64,000 nt of DNA from Globisporangium splendens (Eukaryota > Oomycota > Peronosporomycetes > Pythiales > Pythiaceae). The notes beneath the pieces are model-generated. The model was not told where the DNA came from and did not search any database. It worked only from the letters and a program-made list of their open reading frames with translations. Shown here piece after piece: positions 40,901 through 49,856 of the stretch; the stretch's first letter is position 1, and each line of letters starts with the position of its first letter. The DNA lies in assembly GCA_006386115.1 (NCBI GenBank), contig VFIW01000021.1:310001-374000 (forward strand). Reading direction: 5' to 3'. A program made the position numbers and the translations under genes.

Positions 40901-41199
40901 CAGCTGCATTGAGAGATGGGGCAATCATATGCGAGGCGGCCGTTTCCTCAGCAACAGATGCCAATGCACTGTCTCTCTCGCGAGCTGACAACTTGCGTCG
41001 CCCTCATCGGTTGATGCGAACGCGCGACCTCGCGGTCCTGAGCTCCAGTACTGCACCGTCAGGGTGGTACGAGCTGATTGACGCGTACACCTGTACTGTC
41101 GCTGTCACTTGCGGGGGCTGGCTCGGGTGCTCTGGAGCCGCACACTTGCGCACCAGCGTCCACGTCTGGACTTTCTGGCGCTTCCGCACAAACTGGGCT

Positions 41200-41345
41200 A
41201 CCTGCCGCAGTTGATCTCTTTGCTGGGCTCCCTGCCTCAGCGCATCTTCTAGCTGGGCTCCCTGCCACAGCGTGAGTGTTTGAAGCGGGGCTCGCTGCCG
41301 CCGCATGTCTTCCTGCTGGGCTCCCTGCCACAGCGTATTCAAAGC
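41200..41345 (-). repeat. Degenerate tandem repeat after the element C protease
   Basis: A roughly 30-bp unit containing GGGCTCCCTGCC is repeated four to five times. On the minus strand it encodes AVAGSPA/AEAGSPA/TAAGSPV decapeptides. The frame is lost just downstream (about 41000-41060). Confidence 0.7.
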
Positions 41346-41873
41346 TCGCATCCATTGCGTGGAAATTTTCCCGCAACCTTCGCTCTTCATCAGAGGAAGG
41401 GGTGGAGCTCCCGACTGTGCGTGCTCGCCAATCGATCCAAGGCTGATGTTTCGCCAGCCAAGGCATCCCTAGGATGAGGTCGTACCTCGGCCCCATCGCT
41501 AGTACCACGAACGTTTCTTTGCAGACAAAGTCGCAAAAACTGAAGGAGAGTTCGACTTGAACCCCTTCAGTGTGTACTGTCGACCCATCGGCCAGACGTA
41601 CGATCATCTTCTCGCGCTTGCCACTGTGGACAAGTCGCTCATATGCTTGCAGACTCTGTTCCAGAGCTGCCTTCGAGACGAAGTTCTGTGACGCACCGCA
41701 GTCAACAAGGACCGTCATTTTCTTCTCATAGCCCTTCACATCGGCGCTATATACCAACATCTCACTCGGAGCCTTGTTGTCAAGAGCTCCTGGGACTAAG
41801 CTTCCCATCTGCACGACTCTAGTAGTCGGCGACGCCGAAGCTATAGAGTCCGTCTCAGTAGAGTGTCCCGCTT

Positions 41874-43034
41874 CTACTGAGACATTCCGTTTCCCTTTCT
41901 TGCCGCAGCGGATCTGCCACCTCGATGAGCGTGGTTGCCGCGCGGCGTTTGGTAGTCCCTCGCCTGATTTCCAGTGCGAGGAGCAGACTGCCTTGGAGCG
42001 GGACACTTCGACTGATAGTGTCCTCGCTTGCCACAATTGAAGCAGGTCACTTCGGCGCTGCTGAGATCCATTGGTGTCGGACCATGGAAGCGCCGCTCAT
42101 TCGTGACTGCTCGGTGGCTGTGATGCGCACCGTTGTGGCGGCCAGTGTTCCAATCAGGTCGGCTGACTCTGAACGATTGCTGCTCAACGAGCGCAATGCG
42201 GATCGCATCTTCCATCGTGGCCGGCAAGCGTTGGTACAACTCCTGACGCGCTGGTCCACTGTTGAGGCCGTTGAGAAACGCAGGCACTTTCACAGACTCA
42301 GGCAAAGGGCTGGTCGTGATCGCCGCGCACAGGCTTCTCATCTCCTGGATGTATCGTTCCAGTGAGAGCTTCCCTTGTTTCAAGGAGAAGAAACGACCTT
42401 GCAACAGCACTTCGTTGTTCGGAGGCTGATACATGGCGGTGATTCTCGCACAGAAAATATCCCACGTGTCGAATGCACACTCATCGGCGAGCAACGTCGA
42501 GAATGCCCATTCCGACGCTCGACCGCGCAGGTTCGAGATGGCGTAAGACACCATCTGCTCGTTGCTATCGATGAGCTGAGCCTTGGCGCAACGCTCCACG
42601 GCGAGTAGCCAGTGGATGAGCTTGTCGCCATCCGCACCATCGAATTTCGGAGCGTCGATCTTGACAGCTCTTGGGCGGGGAGTTTGGGACGTGGGTGTCT
42701 GAGGCGCAGAAGCCGCACTCGACAAAGACGTGGCTGCACCAGCAACCACAGATACCACTCGCTCGAGCGCTTCGCGCGACTCGGCAGCTGAGCGCAGCAT
42801 CTCTGCGGTCAAGCTTGCGGTGGCTTGCATTTGTGCTTGCGCACTTCGCTCTCCTTCGAGGCGCTGAGCGTTCGAGAAGTTCTCGAACTGCTCGAGTCGA
42901 AAGATTTGCTATTCCGGCGACGCCGAGAGCACGTCTAGAGCGACTTGGTCGCCTAGCGCTTGTGCCATTCGGGTCAGCACACTCCGGTGTTCAGCCGAGA
43001 GGTGCGGGAACTGCGCAGGGTCAATTGACGCCAT
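41874..43034 (-). pseudogene. gag: Element C Gag, one early nonsense codon
   Basis: The ATG at 43034 (MASIDPAQFPHLSAEHR) matches the start style of the B/D Gags (FPHLSSHEW). TAG at 42911-42909 breaks the frame, which resumes in phase (QIFRLEQFENF) and is open to 41874. Core blocks: LIHWLLAVERCAKAQL, SNLRGRASEWAF, GRFFSLKQGKLSLERYIQEMRSL. CCHC knuckle C-FN-C-GKRG-H-YQSK-C near the end. Confidence 0.87.
41889..41895 (-). promoter_or_regulatory. -1 ribosomal frameshift heptamer, element C
   Basis: G GGA AAC on the minus strand, with Gag read AAG GGA AAC. Slipping back gives GGG AAA CGG and the pol frame (KKGKRNVSVEAG). Gag stops five codons later. It is in the same phase as the A-rich heptamers of elements A and B but with a different slippery sequence. 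Confidence 0.75.
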
Positions 43035-43106
43035 TATGAATCCTTGAGGAAGCGATTCAGGCAGTCACCTCTGCCGGGTCGTAGATTGACTACAAGTGCT
43101 ACCAGT

Positions 43107-43650
43107 TGTAACCGGACACTCCCGAGTTACGCAGCACGGTACGTGTGTGAGGAAGCGTATGCAACGCTTCTCTCAAGGACTCTGTTCCGAGCGCTGTTGC
43201 CTGCTTCCTGCAGTGCAACAATCGGTTACCTATAGGTCTCTATAGAGTAAACCTTCGGAACCAAAGACTCAGTAACGGTTATAAAAAAAATGGAACTGTT
43301 TATTTGTTGGAGTTGCCCTTATGCTAGGGACAACCGGATTATCTTTATGTAACTATGAACAATAGCAAATCTAAAGTGGAAATTACCTACCCATGGGGCA
43401 AGCAGGGCTATGAAAGACTAACGTTAGTTGTCTTATTGTGATTGGATGAACGGCACGTTACACTTATGTTCCCATTCGAGGCGCCGTCATCCAGATCTGA
43501 TGCCGGCTCCACAGTGAAGGTTCGACAAGTACGACGAACCTAATGGTCGGTCTTAAAATTTTGGCGGTACTCTACGTGACCGCAAGGTTCGGTGTGATTG
43601 TTGAGCAAACACAGGTGCCCCGTAACAGTTACAGTGTAACCCCGTTAACA
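43107..43650 (-). repeat. Element C 5' LTR
   Basis: 544 bp. It matches 35129-35662 closely for the first 150 bp, then has many one- and two-base indels (for example GTTAACA for GTTACA at the end). The indels are one part of a wider error-like zone running to about 44440. Confidence 0.9.
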
Positions 43651-43801
43651 GATTCGAACGGTCAACGGAAGAAGACTCGGCTCCTTCCTCCCGATCGTCA
43701 CGCACGACATTCGTCGTGGTGCTACTCATTGGAGTGTTGCAAGGAGTCACCTCCTCGCTACTCGACTCGTAGTCAACAGCATCGCTGTCGATCGAAGACA
43801 T
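43651..43801 (-). pseudogene. Antisense ORF of element A, 5' end
   Basis: The ATG at 43801 (MSSIDSDAVDYE) is 200 nt inside the element A 3' LTR. The frame runs to the target duplication at 43651-43655; removing element C and one GATTC copy joins it to 35123 in the same phase, so the reading frame existed before C arrived. The N-terminal part is acidic and Ser/Glu-rich. Confidence 0.72.
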
Positions 43802-43862
43802 TTGTACGAGGTTCACCTCGCACAGCTTGCGGCGTCTGAAAAGCTCTCTGTTGGGCGCGGCG

Positions 43863-43879
43863 CACACTGAGAACTGAGC
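43863..43879 (-). promoter_or_regulatory. Inr-like motif upstream of the antisense ORF of element A
   Basis: On the minus strand GCTCAGTTCTCAGTGTG, close to the oomycete initiator GCTCATT-Y-Y-N-C-A-W-TT with two differences. It is 62-78 nt before the antisense ATG, like the aldolase Inr spacing. Confidence 0.5.
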
Positions 43880-44001
43880 CCGCAAGACTCAGTGCTCTGC
43901 TTTCTGTGACCAGTTCCTCCGAACACGGAAGAACACCAAAGAACACAAGATGGATTGGTCGCGCGCGTTTCTACGTGACCAATCGCTTTACGGGGGGATG
44001 A

Positions 44002-44427
44002 TGTAATGGGGCCACCCATTACATGGGTTCCCGGGTCAGGAGAGTGTGGGTTTTCTCCCACATGGGTTTTACCGCCTCTTCCGAACCCACCCACGACGAC
44101 AATTGGAGACAAATGAATATGTGGAACTAATGAACCCTGTACGTAGCCATTTGCATATAGCCATAAGACTAAGCCGTTAAGATTTAAATACCAATTGGAT
44201 GATCGTCGGACTGGACATCTATTATCTACCCAGAGCTACCACCGTAGGTTTCAGTCACTACAATACATGTTAGCACTTTAACGTTTTAACTGCACTTCTC
44301 AAGTTTGCGCGGTAACGGCGCAAAGCTCCACCCCTTCTCCTTGGACACAGTGTTATCACTGTGCGAATTCCTCTTCACCCTGCGCTCCTCAACGCACGTG
44401 TACGTCGGGTAACGAGTCACGGTACAA
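44002..44427 (+). repeat. Element A 3' LTR
   Basis: TGTAATGGGGCC...GGTACA, the partner of 28275-28697, with several small indels. Preceded by the polypurine tract and followed by the ATTCC duplication. Confidence 0.9.
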
Positions 44428-44432
44428 ATTCC

Positions 44433-46979
44433 TGCCATGTTTCCCTTGGAAGTCCGAATATGAAATCCATACTCACAGACTTCCAACTGTCCTGAGGGAC
44501 AGGTAATGAACGAAGTGGAGCCTGAGTAGAGCCAGATGGCTTAACTCTTTGGCACACTTCGCAAGTACGCACATACTTGCGAACCCACTTGTACATGTGA
44601 GGCCAGTAGTAATCTCGAGACAAGCTGAGAAACGTTTTCTCACGTCCGAGATGGCCACTCGAAGGACCGTCATGATACTCGTACAAGAGTCGATGACGCA
44701 GACCTTCGTCGTTGGGGACAACGATCCTCGCTGGATCCCCTTCGTCAACCGCATAATACAACAGCTCATTGTGCATGCTGTAACGGTGAACACGCGATCT
44801 TGCTCTTGATGGGAGGTTTTGGAGTGCCTTATCTGAGGGATTCTTGAAATACTTGATCAGTTCTTGACATGCTTCGTCTTGCTTGTAGCCCTCAGTGATT
44901 TCTTCTTGAATTGTGCTTGTCACTCCCGTAGCAATCGCGTTGACGTCTTCACAGAGTCGGCACGCTCCGTTCGTGTCGTCACTCTTGTTCTTCGGATCAT
45001 AGCCCGGACGTCTTGACAAAGCGTCAGCAAGTATGTTGGACTTGCCGGGCTTGTAGTGTACAACAAAGTTATACTCAGCAAAGAAGGAAAACCATCTTGC
45101 CATTCTTTGCGATAGGTGAGGCGTCTTTACAGCTGTCCGCAGTGATGCGTGATCAGTGTAAATAGCGAACTGCTCCTCACCAAACAAATAGACTCGGAAC
45201 TTTGCCAATGCATACTTCATGGCCAAAAGTTCTTTGTCATGGACCGGATAGTTCCTTTCTGCGGGCCTGAGTTGTCGTGATTGATACGACACAACTCTTT
45301 CTTTGCCCTCACCATCGTGTTGCATCAGTGCACACCCGATGGCATAATCGCTCGCATCGCAGACTACATGGAACGGCTTCTCATGATCTGCGAGAGCTAG
45401 GACAGGAGCTTCTCTTAAGCTCTTCTTCACTTCAGCAAACGCTGCCTGATGTTCCTCAGACCACTCCCACTCATTGTCCTTTTTCAAGAGACTCATGAGA
45501 GGTTGCACTAATGCTGCGTAATTGCGTGTGTATTTGTGCAGGTAGTTCGCCAAACCCAACCACTGGCGTAGTTGTTTGACATTCTGAGGAGTAGGCCAAT
45601 CGTCAATAGCCTTGACTTTCTCAGGGTCAGCTCGAACGCCATTCTTGCCAACAAAGCAACCGAGTACAGGGATCTCAGGGGCGAAGAAGATGCATTTCTT
45701 CAAGTTAGCGTATAATTTGTTTTCACGCATAACCTGAAAAATTTGACGGAGATGTTCAAGATGAACACCAACATCCTTCTTCTTTCCTAAAGCCTTACTA
45801 TGGACGAAGATATCGTCAAAGTAGCTCGGTGCAAACTCTCTCAATGGACGAAGTACATTCGTGACCATTCTGTTGAAAGTTGCTGGCGCGTTCTTCAGAC
45901 CTTGTGGCATTACCATCCACTCCCACAGCATATCACTAGGGGTGCTTACTGCTGTAAATGGTACATCGCTCTCACGCATACGAATCTGATAGAATCCATC
46001 CTTCAGATCGATCGCGCTAAAGACAGTGCTGCCAACCATTCCATCAAGGATCATATCCTTACGTGGAACTGGGGTCTGAGCAGGTGCGGTCGCATCATTC
46101 AATTTGTTGAATGCATGAACAATACGCCAACCACCTGTGGCCTTCTTAACACAGAAGGTGAGACTACAGTGCGGAGACTTGCTCTCGCGCACATGGCCAG
46201 CCTTCTGTCGCTGCGCGAAGAACTCATCGATTGCATCGACTTGTTCCTTCGGTAGCGGCCATTGCCTTGTGATACAGTACTTCGTTCCCGGAAGTACATC
46301 TATCTCGTGACGAATGCCTCTGTCTTGCGGCAATTCGTCAGGCACTTTGTCTGGGAATATGTCCGCATATTCCTTGACAAGTCCATACACGGGGTTTGTC
46401 TTTAGAGCGTCCCACGACTGCTCGTCAAACCTTTCCTTCCGTGTCTTCTCATCTAACACTTCCGCAGTGTTGATGACATCGTCGGCAGCTTCATCGACGA
46501 TCGCACAAATTTGCGAAATTTCGCCTTTCGCCAGGCTACGCTTGAGCGTCTTCTTGCTCATCAACGGCAAGGAAATCAATTCTTGAGCCAGACTTGGAGG
46601 ATTTTCAACTTGTACGTGACGCACTATCTGGCTGTCACCTTCTTCATTGTAGACTACGACGTTCACATATTCGCTTGAAGTGGCTTGTTTTTCTTTCTTC
46701 ACTTCGTCTTCTGCTTCTCTTGTGTCTTGATCAGGGACGCTTGCAGATCTTCGCTCTTCTTCGTCGGTCTTCTTGTCTTCTTTCCTTCTGCCAGAGCGGA
46801 ACCTTCATCGCTCTTGGCTACAGGAGTAGTCTTTTTCTGGCGCCTGACTACTCTACCTCCAGTGGTCTTCACGGGCTTGTCATTTGAGTGTGAGGGGCCA
46901 TCGCACGCCTGACTCTCGTCAGACACATCTTCCACAGATGTATATGACCAAATTATCTCTCTTGCTGCCAGGCAGCCGA
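44433..46979 (-). pseudogene. pol: Element B Pol, RT, RNase H and first part of integrase
   Basis: Open from 46702 to the element A insertion. Contains the RT blocks KATGGWRIVHAFNKLN, FSAIDLKDGFYQI, MPQGLKNAPATF and YFDD; RNase H DASDYAIGCAL; the thumb/connection FRVYLFGEEQFAIYTDHASLRTAV; the integrase HHCC finger (YHDGPSSGH ... CEVCQRVKP) and SMDFIFGLP. At 44433 it joins 28274 once A and one ATTCC are removed; two bases are missing just before the junction. Upstream it is cut by the family-C solo LTR. Confidence 0.9.
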
Positions 46980-47513
46980 TGTAACGGGGTTACACTGTAA
47001 CATGGTTACGCACTTGTGTTGTGCCACACAACCAAACCGAACCTTGCAGTACGTAGAGTACGCGCAACAAGTTTGAGACCGAACCATGAGGTTCGTCGTA
47101 CTTGCTCGAACCTTCACGGTGGAGCCGGCAGCCAGTCTGAATGACGGCGCCTCCGATTGGATATAATTGAACATGCATCTCATCCAATCACATAAGACAA
47201 CTAGCGTTAGTCTTTCATAGCCACTCATTGCCCCATGGGGAGTAATTATACTTGAGATTGTTATTGTTCATAGTTACATAAAGATAATCCAGGTTGTCCT
47301 ACAGAGGGCAACCTCCAACAAATAAACAGTTCCATTTTTACCGTTAACTAAGTCTTTGGTTATCGACGGTTACTCTATAGAGAGCTATAGGTAACCGATT
47401 GTTGCACTGCAGGAAGCAGGCAACCGCTCTCGGAACAGAGTCCTTGAGAGAAGCGCTGCATACGCTTCCTCACACACGTACCGTGCTGCGTAACTCGGAA
47501 GTGTCCGGTTACA
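46980..47513 (+). repeat. Solo LTR of Gypsy family C inside element B
   Basis: 534 bp, TGTAACGGGG...GTCCGGTTACA, the reverse complement of the element C LTR sequence. Perfect duplication GCCGA at 46975-46979 and 47514-47518. It marks a full family-C insertion later reduced by LTR-LTR recombination. Confidence 0.93.
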
Positions 47514-48164
47514 GCCGAGGTCTTCGTCGACTTGCTTGTCGATGCTGATCTCCTTCTTCTTCCAGTCAATGCTCGGTTGGTACCTTCTCAACCAGGGCAT
47601 TCCCAGAATCAGATCAAACTTGTCATCGAGGTCGAGTGCTATAAACTCGCCTTCGCCTCGGAAATCGTCACATTCGATTGCCATACGCAACGTGCGCTTA
47701 GGCATCGTCACTTTCGATCCATTCGCCAAGCGAACGATTATTTCCTTGTTTGAGTTAGGCAGGTCCAAACCTTGCCTTCTCGCCACTTGTGTGCGGACAA
47801 AATTGTTCGACGCACCAGTGTCTACAAGAGCCCGTAGAGGTTCTGAGTAACCATCTACCTTAACCTTGTGGACTATCAAGGCTGGCTCTTGCTCGACACG
47901 CTCACATCTGTTCGCGGAAACTTCATGTGCGTTGCGCACATCGGGGCAAGAGTTCTGCGCTTCCACGACATTCACAGAACTCTTTGTTCGCCCAGTAGGG
48001 AGCCCCGCTCCTACTGGTCGTTCCCGTTTTTTGGCTGTTGGGAACGCTCGAATCGTCGGCCTCTGCCTGATCGATTCGATCGCGAACCGTGTGTCGCTTG
48101 CTGGCTTGGCAAGGACACCTTGCAATTTCTCGCGATGTGACCGGGCTTGCCGCAACGGAAACAC
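47514..48164 (-). pseudogene. pol: Element B protease region of Pol
   Basis: Aspartic protease LVDTGASNNFVRTQV, then IVRLANGSKV and FDLILGMPWLRRYQPSIDW, the conserved block that follows it in chromodomain Gypsy elements. The frame is cut at 47514 by the solo LTR. The true start follows the slippery site at 48026-48032. Confidence 0.88.
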
Positions 48165-49054
48165 TTCCCGTCATTGCGTGGCTGTCTGTTAGCGGTCGCA
48201 TCGGCATACGAGATGTCCATCGGCTCTGGACCGTCGTATGTGACTGCGTGTTGTCGAACAGGACGAGGGCCGAAACCGTTGAACTTGGCTTGCTTGATGC
48301 TGAATTCTTCATGCATCGCTCGCTCGATCGCTTCATCCAGCGTCTTCGGATACTCGCGGAACAGCTGGTTCCGAATCGGACCGTCATTGAGCCCTGCCAT
48401 GAATGTCGCAACTTGCGTTGAGACATCAATCGACTCATTCACGATACTTGACACAAGGTATCATGCTCGTTGAGCGTACGAGTGTAGATCGTATCTACCC
48501 TGACGAAGCTTTAAGAACTCAGCACGAGCTCGAAATTCGCTCTGCGGAGGCTCAAAAGCTCTCTTCAGTTCTCGCTTGAAGTCGTCCAGGTCGTAGAAGC
48601 AATGTGGCTCCGCCAATCGCTTCCCATACGCCCAACTCTTGGCTCGACCCGCAAGGTTTGACATCGCAAACAACACTTGCTGCATTGGGTCCCGTAGTTG
48701 CCTTGCAGTGATAGCTGCATCCAACTCAACGAACCATCTCGCTAGAGGTTCGTTTTCTCCGCCACGGTACGGAGATACATCGAGCTTCAGAGGCGCCACT
48801 CTCATCGTCGTGACAGGAGTTGCAGGCTGTCGATGAGTGTTCATGATCTCGTGATGCATGAAGCTCGTAGCCGCGTTCCTCTGCTCATCCGGTGACGCTG
48901 ATCTCAGCAAACTGATCACAGCCGCCTCACCGATGACCGCTCGCATACGCTCGAGGGCTGCCCACTCGTGGCTCGACAAATGAGGGAAATGCTCATTCGT
49001 CAGCTCCACGGTCTCTCCAGGCATCGAGCCCATCGGCGTCTCAATCCCTTCCAT
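48011..49054 (-). pseudogene. gag: Element B Gag, one nonsense codon
   Basis: Start MEGIETPMGSMPGE at 49054. Core: FPHLSSHEWAALERM, LARWFVELDAAI, SNLAGRAKSWAYG, FRARAEFLKLRQGRYDLHSYAQRA, then TGA at about 48460 where D has CGA, resuming YLVSSIVNESIDV, FMAGLNDGPIRNQLFREYP and the zinc knuckle C-FR-C-GKPG-H-IARN-C to the stop at 48011. Confidence 0.88.
48026..48032 (-). promoter_or_regulatory. -1 ribosomal frameshift heptamer, element B
   Basis: A AAA AAC on the minus strand, with Gag read CCA AAA AAC and ending four codons later (GNDQ-stop). Slipping back gives AAA AAA CGG and the protease frame (PTAKKRERPVGAG). Confidence 0.75.
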
Positions 49055-49162
49055 TGTTTCTCACAATCGGACAGGGGTCTTGGAATGTCCGCGCACGCTA
49101 CACAAGCGGCCTATGCAGACTCTTGACTTGGTCGTTGGAAGGACTACGAAGTGCTACCAGGT

Positions 49163-49780
49163 GTAAGAGGCTATCCGAGACAGCCTCAAACACAGCACGC
49201 ACGCTCGCGCTTGAGAGGAAGACTTGAGAGGAACTTGGCAAAAATGCAACTCAATTGAAATGAGCTTATGGTTCCTGACACTACATATAAAACACCACTA
49301 GGACTCCTACAGGTTTTATAACTAAAACCTAAACATGCACAATAAAACCTATGAATCTGATATATAAAACCTTGGGTACACTGAGGTTGAACCTACGGGA
49401 TCTTCTAGAAGCTTGAACTTCAAGTCTTGTATAAAGTCCCTGCAAAGTGATTGGCTCGCGCCACTCACTCCAGGTGGCAGAGACACGTCGGTCTCGTCGC
49501 CAGTCCAGTTTCCCAAGCACGAACCATCACTCAGTACTTGATTAGTACATGGATGTTATCACTCTGTACTGATTAGTACATGAGAACAACATTCTGCACT
49601 GATCAGCACAGAGAGCACTCGTGACGTCATCGAATGACGTCACACGTGCATGTGGGGACTGTATTACTGTAATCCCTTTTGTTATTTGTGTCTCCACAAT
49701 GCACGCTGAAGGTGGTGTGTGCCACACTAGATCTGTGGACAGATCCACCTTCATGTAATGGCTGGTTATGGCCCATTACA
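49163..49780 (-). repeat. LTR shared by elements B (5') and D (3')
   Basis: 618 bp, TGTAAGAGG...CCCATTACA on the plus strand. On its left, 2 nt away, is the primer site of B (TGGTAGCAC, minus strand 49160-49152); on its right is the polypurine tract of D (AAGGAGGGGATGA, minus strand). One LTR therefore serves two same-orientation elements. Confidence 0.9.
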
Positions 49781-49838
49781 TCATCCCCTCCTTAAAGTCA
49801 CAAGTACCTTGCGTACTTTTGCAGACCTTTCGGAGCAG

Positions 49839-49852
49839 TTCACTTTGCAATT
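49839..49852 (+). promoter_or_regulatory. Inr-like motif upstream of the antisense ORF of element D
   Basis: TTCACTTTGCAATT fits the oomycete Inr core (T-C-A-N-T-Y-Y-N-C-A-W-T-T). Copy B has CTCACTTTCCAATT at the same place. It is only 4 nt before the ATG at 49857, so the 5' UTR would be very short, or a later ATG is used. Confidence 0.5.
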
Positions 49853-49856
49853 GGCA

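Larger units (their letters stand above)
36964..42036 (-). pseudogene. pol: Element C Pol, broken
   Basis: Protease VDCGASQNFV (frame 42036-41059); RT in 40991-39603 with KATGGWRIVHAFNKLN, FSALDLMDGFYQI and YFDD intact; RNase H and integrase in 39832-37682 (DASDFAIGCAL, FHDAPASGH, CEQCQRVKP, SMDFVFGFP, SDRDPRF, TDGQTERVNRVVED); the integrase end in 37671-36964 (KSGRKNKQTL, PRFIEPYTVVEKIGD). Frameshifts separate these blocks at about 41000-41060, about 39700 (CTTGGC run) and about 37675. The chromodomain expected at the end is not seen complete. Confidence 0.88.
35129..43650 (-). mobile_element. Gypsy element C (minus strand), inserted in element A
   Basis: LTRs 35129-35662 and 43107-43650 in the same orientation. 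Target duplication GATTC at 35124-35128 and 43651-43655. The primer site TGGTAGCAC (minus strand, 43104-43096) is 2 nt inside the 5' LTR; a G-rich polypurine tract abuts the 3' LTR at 35663-35680. Internal: gag, -1 frameshift site, pol, antisense ORF. The target-site copies are perfect and the LTRs are alike in their first half, so it is the youngest of the nested insertions, but its coding frames are broken. Confidence 0.93.
28275..44427 (+). mobile_element. Gypsy element A (plus strand), inserted in B and itself interrupted by C
   Basis: LTRs 28275-28697 and 44002-44427, flanked by ATTCC at 28270-28274 and 44428-44432. The primer site TGGTAGCAC is at 28700-28708, 2 nt inside the LTR; the polypurine tract GGGGGGATGA is just before 44002. 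Internal order: gag, -1 frameshift site, protease-RT-RNase H-integrase-chromodomain, antisense ORF. Element C (35129-43650) lies inside the antisense ORF. Without C the element is about 7.6 kb. Pol has several breaks and the RT motif is degenerate, so it is not autonomous now. Confidence 0.92.
25804..49780 (-). mobile_element. Gypsy element B (minus strand), interrupted by element A and a family-C solo LTR
   Basis: Read from right to left: LTR 49163-49780 (shared with D), primer site, gag (49054-48011), protease (to 47514), solo LTR of family C (46980-47513), RT/RNase H/integrase (46979-44433), element A (28275-44427), the rest of integrase and chromodomain (28274-26656), antisense ORF, and a partial 3' LTR (25804-26256). 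Joining the pieces across the two 5-bp target duplications restores protein continuity, apart from small indels. It is 5' to 3' complete except for the LTR start, but no longer functional. Confidence 0.85.
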
